Below, in pieces: positions 7,451 to 17,700 of a stretch of 64,000 bases of DNA. The notes below the pieces were generated by a model. The model had not been told where the DNA came from. It did not search any database and saw only the letters and a program-made list of their open reading frames with translations. Made by a program: the position numbers and the translations under genes. Source of the DNA: Actinokineospora sp. NBRC 105648 (lineage in GTDB: Bacteria > Actinomycetota > Actinomycetes > Mycobacteriales > Pseudonocardiaceae); the NCBI RefSeq assembly GCF_030269645.1, contig NZ_BSTR01000001.1:301740-365739 (forward strand), written 5' to 3'. Every line of letters begins with the position of its first letter. Position 1 is the first letter of the stretch.

Positions 7451-9117
7451 CCGTGCGCGAGTTCACCGTCGCCGCCCTGGTCGAGATCGCCGACGACGAC
7501 ACCCTCACCGACGCCGTCTTCCGGCGTGCCACCGAAACCCCCGACCGGCCGCTGTTCGGCGCCCGGGTCGACGGCGCCTGGGTGCCGACCACCTACGGCG
7601 AGTTCGCCGAGCGGGTCCGCGCCGTGGCGGGCGGTCTGCTCGCCGCGGGCGTCGAGCCCGGCGACCGGGTCGCCGTCCTCGGGCCCACCAGCGTGGACTG
7701 GGCCGTCGCCGACTTCGCCGTGCTCAGCGTGGGCGCGGTCACCGTGCCCATCTACCCGACCGCCTCGGCCGAGCAGGTGCGGCACGTGCTGCGCGACTCG
7801 GGGCCGGTCGGGGTGTTCGTCGCCGAGGGCTCCCGCGCCCTGCTGCTCTCGGTCGCGGCCGACGGCAAGAACATCTGGACGCTGGGCGAGCCGCTGCCCG
7901 GCACCGCCGCCACCGAGCTGCTGGACCGGCGCCGGGCCGCGGTCCGCGCCGACGACCTCGCCACGATCGTCTACACCAGCGGGACCACCGGCGTGCCGAA
8001 GGGCTGCCTGCTCACCCACCGCAACATCCTGCACGCCGCGGTGAACGTGGTGGAGCTGCTGCCGGAGCTGTTCCTGGCCGAGGACGCCGCGACCCTGCTG
8101 TTCCTGCCGCTGGCCCACGTCTACGGCCGGGTCGTGCTGTTCGGCTGCGCCTGGGCGGGCACCCGCACCGGTCTGGTCGGCGACGCGGCCGACCTGATCG
8201 CCGAGCTGCCGAGGTTCCAGCCCACCTTCCTGGTCGGTGTGCCCTACGTGCTGGAGAAGGTCCGCAAGGCTGTGCGGGCGCGCGCGGGCGCGGCGTTCGA
8301 CGACGCCGAGGCCGCCGCGATCGCCCACGGCGCGGCTGCCCGCCACGGCGAGCACCGCGCCGAGCTGCCCGGTGATCCGGTGCTCGAGGGCCTGCGCGCG
8401 ATGCTCGGCGGGCGGCTGGCGAACATGATCTGCGGTGGCGCCTCGCTCGATGAGTCCACACTGGACTTCTTCACCGGCGTCGGGCTGCGGGTGCTCGGCG
8501 CGTACGGGCTCACCGAGACCACCTCGACGGTCACCATGAGCGCCACCGGGACCAACCGGCTGGGCACCGTCGGCCGCCCGATCCCGGGAACCGCGGTGGC
8601 GGTCGCCAACGACGGCGAGATCCTGGTGCGCGGCCCGCACGTCTCGCCCGGCTACTGGCCGGACCCGGCGGGTGTGCCCGAGTGGGTGCGCACCGGCGAC
8701 CTGGGCGAGCTCGACGACGACGGCTACCTGCGGATCACCGGCAGGCGCAAGGAGATCATCGTGACCAGCGGCGGGAAGAACGTCGCGCCCGCGCCGCTGG
8801 AGGACCGGTTGCGGCTGCACCCGTTGGTGTCCAACGCGATGGTGGTCGGTGAGGGCAGGCCGTACGTCACCGCGCTGATCACCGTGGACCTCGGCGCCGC
8901 GGCGAAGTGGTCCGGCGAGGTGCCTGCCGGGCTCCAGGGCGCCGTGGACGCCGCCAACGAGCTGGTCTCGCGCGCCGAGTCGATCCGCCGGTTCCACGTG
9001 GTCACCGGCGACTTCACCGTCGACCGCGGCCACCTCACCCCCTCGCTGCGGCTGCGCCGGGCGGCCATCGCCGCCGACTTCGCCCCCGAGATCGAGGCGA
9101 TGTACCCCAGGTCCTGA
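7447..9117 (+). CDS. Long-chain fatty acyl-CoA/AMP ligase (FadD15-like)
   Basis: The 556-residue ANL-superfamily enzyme activates a fatty acid as acyl-AMP and passes it to CoA or a carrier. The P-loop-like motif is YTSGTTGVPKGC at about 178-189. YGLTETTS lies at about 352-359, TGDLGELDDDGYL follows at about 418-430, and GRRKEIIVTSGGKNVAP holds the A10 hinge region. Length is near that of FadD15-type ligases. It lacks a clear insertion typical of FAAL proteins, so CoA is the likelier acceptor. The start GTG overlaps the LysR stop; a second GTG at 7453 is possible. It may feed a starter into the synthase or recycle its product. A bidirectional hairpin ends the gene. Confidence 0.88.
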   Translation: MTVREFTVAALVEIADDDTLTDAVFRRATETPDRPLFGARVDGAWVPTTYGEFAERVRAVAGGLLAAGVEPGDRVAVLGPTSVDWAVADFAVLSVGAVTVPIYPTASAEQVRHVLRDSGPVGVFVAEGSRALLLSVAADGKNIWTLGEPLPGTAATELLDRRRAAVRADDLATIVYTSGTTGVPKGCLLTHRNILHAAVNVVELLPELFLAEDAATLLFLPLAHVYGRVVLFGCAWAGTRTGLVGDAADLIAELPRFQPTFLVGVPYVLEKVRKAVRARAGAAFDDAEAAAIAHGAAARHGEHRAELPGDPVLEGLRAMLGGRLANMICGGASLDESTLDFFTGVGLRVLGAYGLTETTSTVTMSATGTNRLGTVGRPIPGTAVAVANDGEILVRGPHVSPGYWPDPAGVPEWVRTGDLGELDDDGYLRITGRRKEIIVTSGGKNVAPAPLEDRLRLHPLVSNAMVVGEGRPYVTALITVDLGAAAKWSGEVPAGLQGAVDAANELVSRAESIRRFHVVTGDFTVDRGHLTPSLRLRRAAIAADFAPEIEAMYPRS

Positions 9118-9141
9118 AAGGTCGGGGCGCTGACCTGGATC

Positions 9142-9172
9142 ACCCGCCCAGCCGGTCCCCGGCTGGGCGGGT
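9142..9172. terminator. Bidirectional hairpin terminator between convergent genes
   Basis: A 14-bp perfect GC-rich stem (9142-9155 and 9159-9172) with a 3-base loop lies in the 62-bp gap between the convergent ligase and thioesterase genes. It can stop transcription from both sides. Confidence 0.85.
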
Positions 9173-9179
9173 TGTCCCA

Positions 9180-9710
9180 TCAAGCGGCATTCATCCAGCA
9201 CACGTAGTCGAAGTCGACCTTGCCGACCAGGGTGCCCTCGTCGTCGTGCAGCAATGCTTTTCCGGTCATTTCGTATCGCTGCGCGGTGGTGTCCGCCACA
9301 ATGCGCGCGGCGACCTCGGCCTCGACCGTTCCGGTGGCCCGGACGCGGCCCTTCGCCGGGCGCAGGAAACTCACCTTGGACTCGCGCAGCACGAAGCTGC
9401 TCACCTGCGCGATCCGCGTCGCGACGGCCCCGGAGAACGCGCCCGCGCAGGCCACCTCGGCGGCCAGGAACATCGCGCCCGCGTGCACCGTGCCCAGGTG
9501 GTTGCGCATCGTGGGCAGGTCGGCGACCTCGGCGACGGCCTCGGTGCCGCTCAGCGCGGTGACCCGGACGCCGACGTGGTTGTTGAACGGCACCACCGAG
9601 TCGACCATCCGGCGGATCTGCTCGTAGTCGGGCCGCCCACCGGTCACCGCGGTGGCCAGGGCGGCCTGCGCGCGGCCGACTTCATCGGAGAATTTACTCT
9701 TTGGAGGCAT
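9180..9710 (-). CDS. PaaI/DUF4442-like thioesterase
   Basis: The 176-residue hotdog protein has the active-site helix motif LGTVHAGAMFLAAEVA at about residues 72-87 and a KVSFLRPAKGRV strand. This is the layout of PaaI/DUF4442 acyl thioesterases. No Shine-Dalgarno is visible before its ATG, but TAATCT lies 6-7 bases upstream. That would suit a leaderless transcript, common in actinobacteria. It diverges from the core synthase operon across a 195-bp gap that holds likely operators, so the two are probably co-regulated. It could be a stand-alone release or editing enzyme for the synthase. Confidence 0.82.
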   Translation of the reverse strand: MPPKSKFSDEVGRAQAALATAVTGGRPDYEQIRRMVDSVVPFNNHVGVRVTALSGTEAVAEVADLPTMRNHLGTVHAGAMFLAAEVACAGAFSGAVATRIAQVSSFVLRESKVSFLRPAKGRVRATGTVEAEVAARIVADTTAQRYEMTGKALLHDDEGTLVGKVDFDYVCWMNAA

Positions 9711-9793
9711 GTCTGTAGATTAGGGCACGGGATTCTGGACAGCCGGTGAACCGATGCCCGACAGCATGGGAATAGGTCTCGTCCGAATGGACG

Positions 9794-9886
9794 CGATAGT
9801 CGCCAGAAATGGGCCGATAGTCATGCCTGATGAGCGTTGACCGCGCGCTGACACGGCCGTAGAAATAGCCTCGAATGCAATCGAGG
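9794..9886. promoter_or_regulatory. Operator-like repeats before the core synthase operon
   Basis: Two direct CGATAGTC octamers (9794-9801 and 9815-9822) lie 21 bp apart, two helical turns. An 18-bp inverted repeat, CCTCGA-N6-TCGAGG, follows at 9869-9886, 19 bp before the FAD oxidoreductase start. The gap is AT-richer than its surroundings. This is the only sizeable intergenic gap before the long overlapping operon, so its promoter probably lies here, perhaps bound by one of the LysR proteins. Confidence 0.45.
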
Positions 9887-9905
9887 CAAGCGCGGGAGTC
9901 AACCC

Positions 9906-11102
9906 ATGTATGACGCAATCGTGGTCGGCGCTCGGTGCGCGGGCTCGTCGGCCGCCATGCTGCTCGCCCGGCGCGGCTACCGGGTCCTGCTGGTGGACAA
10001 GGTCACCCAGCCCACCGACACCGTCTCCACCCACTACCTGCAGCAGTACGGCCTGGCCAAGCTCGAGCAGTGGGGCCTGCTCGACACCCTGGTCGCCACC
10101 GGCGTCACGCCGATGACCCGGATGACGGTGTCCTACCGCGACTACCTGATCGACGGCTTCGCGGACCCGTTCGAGGGCATCGAGGCGACCTACGCCCCCC
10201 GGCGCACGGTGCTCGACCCGATCCTGCTGGACGCGGCCAAGGCCGCGGGCGCGGAGGTCCGCGAGGGCTACACCGTGCGCGAGCTCATCGTCGAGGACGG
10301 CCGGGTGGTCGGTGTCCGCGGTTCGCGCGGCGCCGAGTCGCCCACCGAGGAGCGCGCCCGGGTCGTCATCGGCGCGGACGGCAGCCAGTCGTTCGTCGGC
10401 AAGGCCGTCGGCGCTGAGATCTACCAGCGCATCCCGGCCGCGTCGTTCATCTACTACACCTACTTCAGCGGCCTCGAGACGCACTTCCACAGCCGGATCG
10501 GCGTCGACCAGCAGGTCGGCGTGTGGCCGACCAGCGACGGGCTCACCCTGATGGCGGTCATGAAGCCGCTGGACCGGTGGAACGAGTTCCGCACCGACGT
10601 CGAGGCCAACTTCCTGCAGATCGTCAAGGACATCGTCCCCGACATCGCCGAGCAGGTCGCCGACACCGGGGAGCGGCAGGAGAAGTTCACCGGCATCCGC
10701 TACCCGGACAACTTCTACCGCCGCTCGCACGGCCCCGGCTGGGCGCTGGTCGGCGACGCCGGCTACCACAAGGACCCGATCACCGGCCAGGGCATCAGCG
10801 ACGCGCTGGTCTACGCCGAGCTGCTCGCCGACCGGGTCGAGCAGGGCCTGTCCGGGCAGCGCCCGCTGGACGAGGCGCTGGCCGACTACGCCGCGGCGCG
10901 CGACGAGCGCACCGGCTCGGCGTTCCAGTTCGCCGCCACCATCGGCGAGCTGCGGCTGCCGCCGCACCTGGACGCGATCTTCAAGGTGCTCAGCGTGCAC
11001 GAGACCTATGCCAAGGACTTCTTCAACGTGATCTCCGGTGCGATGACCGGTGAGCAGTTCTTCCACCCGGACAACGTCGCGAAGATGCTCGGGTCCGCCT
11101 GA
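9906..11102 (+). CDS. FAD-dependent oxidoreductase (geranylgeranyl-reductase/monooxygenase type)
   Basis: The 398-residue flavoprotein starts at ATG 9906 with GGGAG upstream. The N-terminal dinucleotide fold reads VVGARCAGSSAAMLLAR (residues 6-22), and the second FAD motif VGDAGYHKDPITGQGISDA lies at about 283-301. This places it in the group of para-hydroxybenzoate-hydroxylase-like and geranylgeranyl-reductase-like enzymes. Both hydroxylation and double-bond reduction of lipids occur in this group. It heads the core operon, with its stop overlapping the esterase start. The likely role is tailoring or saturating the nascent polyene, but the reaction cannot be read from sequence. Confidence 0.82.
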   Translation: MYDAIVVGARCAGSSAAMLLARRGYRVLLVDKVTQPTDTVSTHYLQQYGLAKLEQWGLLDTLVATGVTPMTRMTVSYRDYLIDGFADPFEGIEATYAPRRTVLDPILLDAAKAAGAEVREGYTVRELIVEDGRVVGVRGSRGAESPTEERARVVIGADGSQSFVGKAVGAEIYQRIPAASFIYYTYFSGLETHFHSRIGVDQQVGVWPTSDGLTLMAVMKPLDRWNEFRTDVEANFLQIVKDIVPDIAEQVADTGERQEKFTGIRYPDNFYRRSHGPGWALVGDAGYHKDPITGQGISDALVYAELLADRVEQGLSGQRPLDEALADYAAARDERTGSAFQFAATIGELRLPPHLDAIFKVLSVHETYAKDFFNVISGAMTGEQFFHPDNVAKMLGSA

Positions 11103-11683
11103 TGGCGATCCGGCTGATGACCATCGGCGACAGCTTCGCCGAGGGCCGCGGCGAGCCCGGCCCGGACGGCGGGTTCCTCGGCTGGGTGCCGCGGCTGGCC
11201 GAGTCGCTGGGGATCGCGCCGCACGAGTACGTGAACCTGGGTGCCTACAACGCCACCACGCAGGACGTCATCGACCACCAGCTGGCCAGGGCGCTCAGCG
11301 CGGACGCCCCGCTCTACGGGGTCACGGTGGGCGGCAACGACCTGGTGCGCGGCTCGTTCGACCAGGACGCCTTCCGCCGCAACCTGCGGCACGTGCTCGG
11401 CGGGCTCAGCCTGCGCGGCGCGCGGGTGTTCACCATCAACTGGCCCGACATCCCCGGCAAGCTCCCCGGCCTGCCGCCCGAGGCGCGCGCCGCGCTGCGG
11501 CTGCGCTTCGCCGAGGCCAACGACTTCATGGCCAAGCTCACCGCCGAGCTGGGCCTGGTCTGCTACGACATGGTCGACACCCCGCTGACCAGGGACCCGG
11601 CCATGTGGGGACCCGACGGCATGCACCCGAGCCCGGCCGGACACCGGGCCATCGCGGCCGGCTTCGCCGAGCTGCTCTCCTGA
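11102..11683 (+). CDS. SGNH/GDSL-family esterase or lipase
   Basis: The 193-residue protein shows the four SGNH blocks: GDSFAEG with the catalytic Ser near residue 11, a glycine in NLGAYN, GGND near 78-81, and DGMHPS near 173-178 with the catalytic Asp and His. No signal peptide is present, so it acts in the cytoplasm. Members hydrolyse acyl esters or thioesters; E. coli TesA is one example. Here it may release the chain from an ACP or transfer it. Its start overlaps the oxidoreductase stop (TGATG). A hairpin at 11700-11730 separates it from the synthase gene. Confidence 0.85.
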   Translation: MAIRLMTIGDSFAEGRGEPGPDGGFLGWVPRLAESLGIAPHEYVNLGAYNATTQDVIDHQLARALSADAPLYGVTVGGNDLVRGSFDQDAFRRNLRHVLGGLSLRGARVFTINWPDIPGKLPGLPPEARAALRLRFAEANDFMAKLTAELGLVCYDMVDTPLTRDPAMWGPDGMHPSPAGHRAIAAGFAELLS

Positions 11684-11699
11684 CGACCTCGCCGAGCGG

Positions 11700-11730
11700 C
11701 CCCCGGTTGTCCACTCCGGACGACCGGGGG
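11700..11730 (+). terminator. Hairpin between esterase and synthase genes
   Basis: Arms 11700-11712 and 11718-11730 pair over 13 bp with one G-T type mismatch and a 5-base loop. It lies within the 98-bp gap of an otherwise overlapping operon. It may act as a partial terminator or RNA-processing site that sets the level of the giant synthase mRNA. Confidence 0.5.
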
Positions 11731-11781
11731 TGTCCGCCCGTGCCCAGCCGCCCCGCGTGGGCGGCCGCAGAAGGGACGCAA

Positions 11782-14700
11782 GTGACTTCCGACCAGCACC
11801 GCACCGCGCACACCCCGATCGCCGTCGTCGGCGTGTCGGGCCTGTTCCCGATGGCGCACGACCACCGCGACTTCTGGCAGAACATCGTCGACGCCGCGGA
11901 CTGCACGCAGGACGTGCCAGCCTCCCGGTGGCGGGTCGAGGACTACTACGACCCCGACCCCGGCGCCCCGGACAAGACCTACTGCACCCGCGGCGGCTTC
12001 GTGCCGGACGTGGCGTTCAGCCCGCTGGAGTGGGGCCTGCCGCCCAACCAGATGGAGGTCACCACGGTCGTGCAGATGCTGAGCCTGGGCGTGGCGCGCG
12101 ACGTGCTGCGCGACGCGGGCGCGGTCGGCTCGGACTGGTACGACCCGCAGCGCACCGGTGTCGTGCTCGGTGTCGCCGGTCCGACCACGCTGTCGCACCC
12201 GTTGGCGGCCCGGCTCTCCACACCGGTCCTGCGCGAGGTTGTCCGCTCGTGTGGACTGTCCGAACAGGACGCTGAGGAGATCGCGGCGCGCTACGTCGAG
12301 GCATTCCCGCCGTGGGAGGAGAACTCCTTCCCCGGCCTGCTGGGCAACGTGATCGCGGGTCGGGTGGCCAACCGGCTCGACCTGGGCGGGATGAACTGCA
12401 CGGTCGACGCCGCCTGCGCGTCGTCGCTGTCCGCAGTGCACATCGCGATCGGCGAGCTGCTCTCCGGCCGCGCCGACATGATGATCACCGGCGGCGCGGA
12501 CACCGAGAACTCGGTGTTCGGCTACCTGTGCTTCAGCAAGACCGGCGCGCTGTCGAAGTCCGGCAAGATCAAGCCGTTCGACGACTCGGCGGACGGGACC
12601 CTGGTCGGCGAGGGCATCGGCATGCTGGCGCTCAAGCGCCTCGCCGACGCCGAGCGCGACGGTGACCGGGTCTACGCGGTGATCCGCGGCGTCGGCGCCT
12701 CCAGCGACGGCCGGTTCAAGAGCATCTACGCGCCGCGGGCCGAGGGCCAGGTCGTCGCGCTGGAGCGCGCCTACGCCGACGCCGACTGCTCACCCGCCTC
12801 GATCGGGCTGTTCGAGGCGCACGCGACCGGCACGCGGGTCGGTGACAAGACCGAGCTCACCGCGCTGAACTCGTTGCTGCGCGACACGACCGACGAGCAG
12901 CGGTTCGCCGCCATCGGCAGCGTGAAGTCGCAGATCGGGCACACCAAGGGCGCCGCGGGCGCGGCGAGCCTGATCAAGCTGGCGCTGGGCCTCTACCACA
13001 AGACACTGCCGCCGACGATCAACATCGAGCGTCCCAACACGACGATCGACTTCGACTCGGCGGCCTTCTACCTCAACACCAGCACCCGGCCGTGGATCAC
13101 CGACCCGCGCCGCCCGCAGCGGCGCGCGGCGGCCTCGGCGATGGGCTTCGGCGGCACCAACTTCCACGTCGTGCTGGAGGAGGCGAGCGCCGACCGCACC
13201 ATCACGCGCACCCTGCACCGCACGGCGCGGGCCTACCTCTGGCACGCCCCGACCCCGGCGGAACTGCTGGCGCTGCTGCGTTCTGGCGCCGAGCCGTCGA
13301 CCGACACCATCCCGGCGGACCACGCGCGAATCGGTTTCGCCGGCTTCGACGACGCGCTGCGCGAGGTGGCGCTGTCGCAGCTCGAGGCGTCCTCCGACGA
13401 CCAGTGGTCGCACCCCTCCGGCGTGTTCTACCGCAGGCGGGCGCTGCCCTCGGTGCGGGTCGGCGCGCTGTTCGCGGGCCAGGGCAGCCAGTACGTGAAC
13501 ATGGGCCGGACGGCGGTGCTGAACAACCCGCTGGTGGGCACGGCCTTCGACGAGGCCAACGCGGTGTTCCTGGGCGCGGACCGGCTGCTGTCGGAGGTGG
13601 TGTTCCCGGCGGCGACGTTCGACGGCGAGACCGACGCCGACCGCGAGCTGGCGTTGCGGCGCACGGAGTTCGCCCAGCCCGCGATCGGCGCGCTCGCGGC
13701 GGGCCAGTTCCGCTTCCTGAGCTCGTTGGGGCTCTCCTGCGAGGGCTTCCTCGGCCACAGCTTCGGTGAGCTGTCCGCGCTGTGGGCGGCGGGTTCGCTG
13801 TCCGATGTGGACTTCTTCCGGCTGGCGCGGGCGCGCGGCCTGGCGATGGCCCCGCCCTCGTCGGACTTCGACGCGGGCGCGATGGTCGCCGTGGACGCCG
13901 ACCGGGCGACGGTGGAGGAGGTCCTGGCGGCCCACCCCGAGGTCGTCGTGTGCAACCACAACGCCCCTGACCAGGTGGTGGTCGGCGGCGCCACGATCGC
14001 GGTGGCCGACGTGGTCGCGGCGTGCAAGGCGCGCGGCCTGACCGCGAAGGTGCTGCCCGTCGCGGCGGCGTTCCACACCTCGCACGTGGGCCACGCGGTA
14101 GAGGCGTTCCGCGCTGAACTGTCCGATGTGGAGATTTCTGCTCCCACTAACCCGGTCTATGCCAACACCTCGGGTGCCTCCTACGGCACCGACGTCGCGG
14201 CCAACCGGTCGGTGCTGGCCGAGCAGCTCCGCAACCCGGTGGAGTTCGTCTCCGCGCTGGAGTCCATGCGCGCCGACGGCTGCACGGTGTTCGTCGAGTT
14301 CGGCCCGCGCAAGGTGCTGACCCAGCTGGCCACCCGGACGCTGGGCGACGCGGTCGTCGCGGTGGCCACGGACCTCGGGTCCAAGGTGGATAGTGACCTG
14401 GCGCTCAAGCGCGCGGCCGTCGAGCTGGCCGTGGTGGGTGCCCCGATCAGCGACATCAACCGCTTCGACGCGCCGCCGGTGGTCCGCGAGACCCCCAAGG
14501 GCATGACGGTGACCCTGACCGGTCGCGACTACGTCCCGGACACCCGGAGCGCCGCGTACGCCACGGCACTCGACGGCACCTACCAGGTGGAGTCGGTGCG
14601 CAAGGCCGCACAGCCTGCGGGTGGCGCGGAAGCGTCTGGCTCACAACAGGTTTCCTCGCCGCAGCGAGAGTCCAGCCCGCTCCCTCAGCCGCAGACCGAA

Positions 14701-17700
14701 TGGCAGGAGCCTGCCGCGCCACACACTGAGCCGCAGACCGAGTGGCAGGAGCCTGCTGCGCCGCACGCTGCCGTGTCGGCTGGACCAGCGGCTTCCGCCG
14801 TCCCGCAGCAGGTGCTGCCCGCGGTCGGTGCGGCCGCGGGCGGCTGGGAGGGGGCATCCCCGTCCGCTGCCGAGGGGGCGGACCTCGCGCTGTCCACCCA
14901 GCTGGCGGAGCGCCCGGCCGAGGTCGGCACGGTCGTCGACGAGCGCGTGGTGGCCGGGTTCGGCGAGGTCGCCGCCCGGCACCTGGAACTGCACACCCGC
15001 TACGTCGAGGGCCAACTCCGCGTCGCCGACGGTCTGGTGTCGGCGCTCCGCTCGGCCCCCGACGGCGGCGCGGGCCTGCACGCGGCGGTCGAGGCGGTCA
15101 CCGACCAGAGCATCGCGATCGGCGAGACGCACGTGCGGGTCAACGAGATCCTGGCGGCCCTCACCGAACTCGAGTTCTCCCCGTCCCGGCTCGCACCCCA
15201 GGACCCCACCACTGCCCGACCGGCCCCGGCCGGTGTCGGCCAGGTTGTCGCGAGCCCGGCCAGTGCCCGACCGGCCCCGGCCACTACCGGCCAGCCTGCT
15301 GCCGGTCAGGTCTCGACCACCCCGACCTCGCTTGGCAGTCCGGCCCCGACAGCCCTCGGCATCGCGGCTCCGACCGCGGACGCCGTGGCTGCCCCTCCCG
15401 CCCCGGCCCAGCAGGCGCTTCCCGCGCAGCGCTCGGCCCCTCCGGTCTCCCCGACACCCACCCACAACCCGGCGGTGGCCGCCACTGCGTCCCCGGCTGC
15501 CCGGGCTGCGGCTCCGGCTGTGGTCGCCGCGGCTCCCAGCGCAGCGGCACCCGCCGCGGACATCGAGGCCGCACTGGTGGCCATCGTGGCGGACAAGACC
15601 GGCTACCCGGTTGAGATGATCGACCCGGGGATGGACCTCGAAGCTGATCTCGGTGTGGACTCGATCAAGCGGGTGCAGATCTTGGGCACGCTTGGTGAGC
15701 GGTTCCCGGAGCTGCCGGCCGTCGGCCCCGAGCAGGTCGCTGAGCTGCGGACGCTCGCCGATGTGGTGGCCTTCATGGGTGCTTCCGCACCCGCCCTGCC
15801 CGCGGCCCCGGTGGCACAGGTTCCCGGCATCGAGGCCGCTTTGATCGAGATCGTGGCCGACAAGACCGGCTACCCGGTCGAGATGATCGACCCGGGCATG
15901 GACCTCGAAGCCGACCTCGGTGTCGACTCGATCAAGCGGGTGCAGATCCTCGGCACCCTGGGTGAGCGCTTCCCCGAACTGCCGGCTGTCGGCCCCGAGC
16001 AGGTCGCTGAGCTGCGGACCCTGGCCGACGTGGTCGCGTTCATGGGTGCGGCCCCCGCTGCGGGTGGGGTGGCCGCCGCGCCCGCGGGCGCTGATGTCCA
16101 GGCTGCGCTGATCGGGATCGTGGCGGACAAGACCGGTTACCCGGTTGAGATGATCGACCCGGGGATGGACCTCGAGGCTGACCTGGGTGTGGACTCGATC
16201 AAGCGGGTGCAGATCCTCGGCACCCTGGGTGAGCGGTTCCCGGAGCTGCCGGCTGTCGGTCCGGAGCAGGTCGCTGAGCTGCGGACCCTGGCCGATGTGG
16301 TCGCTTTCATGGGTGCGGCCCCCTCGGCAGGTCCGGTGGTGGAGGCTTCAGCCGCGCCCGCGGGTGCCGACATCCAGGCTGCCCTGATCGACATCGTCGC
16401 GGACAAGACCGGTTACCCGACCACCATGATCGACCCCGGGATGGACCTCGAGGCCGATCTCGGTGTCGACTCGATCAAGCGGGTGCAGATCCTCGGCACC
16501 CTGGGCGAGCGGTTCCCGGAGCTGCCGGCAGTCGGTCCCGAGCAGATCGCCGAGCTGCGCACCCTCGCCGATGTGGTCGCGTTCATGGGGGTCACCGCCG
16601 AGCCCACCGCCGCCGGCACCACCACCACCACCGCGCACACGGCGCCGGAGGTGCAGACCACGCTCATCGAGATCATCGCGGACAAGACCGGTTACCCCAC
16701 CACGATGATCGACCCCGGGATGGACCTGGAGGCCGACCTCGGCGTCGACTCCATCAAGCGCGTCCAGATCCTCGGCGCCCTCGGTGAGCGGTTCCCGGCG
16801 CTGCCCGCGGTCGGCCCGGAGCAGGTCGCGGACCTGCGCACCCCCGCCGCCGTGGTCGGGTTCCTGACTGGCACCGAGAGCGCCAAGCGCACCGGGAACA
16901 CCGAGAACACCGGGAACACCGAGAGCACCGAGAGCACCGAGAGCACCGGGAACACCGAGAGCACCGCGAGCACCACAGCGGCCGCCGAGCCCGAGATGCG
17001 CCGCCTGCACCTCGAGCTCCGCCGCCTCCCCGCCGTCGACGAGGCCCGCAACCCCTACGCCGACCACCCCGTCGCCGTGGTGAGCCAGGCCGACGCCTAC
17101 GCCGACGCCCTCGAGCAGCGCGGCTGGACCGTCACCCGCCTCACCCGCGCCGACGGGGACCTCGACGCGGCCGAGGCGCACCTGCGGGCCCAGTTGTCCA
17201 CAGTGGACCGGATCGACCTCGTCCTGGTCGGCCACCCCACCGGCGCGACCTGGGACGGCAACACCCGCCTGCTCGCCGAGCACCTCCTGCTCGCCAAGCA
17301 CGCCACCGCCAAGCTGCCCGGGGACACCCGCGCGGGCTTCGTCGCCGTGACCACCCTCGACGGCGCGCTAGGTCACGAGGGCGCCGCCGCCCCCGCCGAC
17401 GCCGTCGCCGGTGGGATCGCCGGGCTGGTCAAGACCCTGCGCCACGAGGTCCCGGGGCTCTTCGCCCGGGCGCTCGACCTCTCGCCGCGGCTGCCCGCCG
17501 GGGCCGCCGTCGACCAGGTGCTCCGCGAGATCGCCGACGCGGCCGCCGAGCCCGTCGAGGTCGGGGTCGACCACGCGGGCAACCGCTGGACCTCGGCGTT
17601 CACCACCCGCCCGGAGATCACCGGGGAGCCGGGCCTGGCCCACGACGACGTCATCGTGGTCACCGGCGGTGCCCGCGGTGTCACCGCCGAGTGCGTGAAA

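Noticed and set aside
7447-9117. Fatty acyl-AMP ligase (FAAL) rather than CoA ligase
   Set aside because: I see no FAAL-type insertion after the central domain, and overall length matches FadD15-like CoA ligases; not excluded.
15559-16860. Tandem repeats resembling a CRISPR-like or satellite array
   Set aside because: The repeats are about 270 bp and in frame, coding for five ACP domains.
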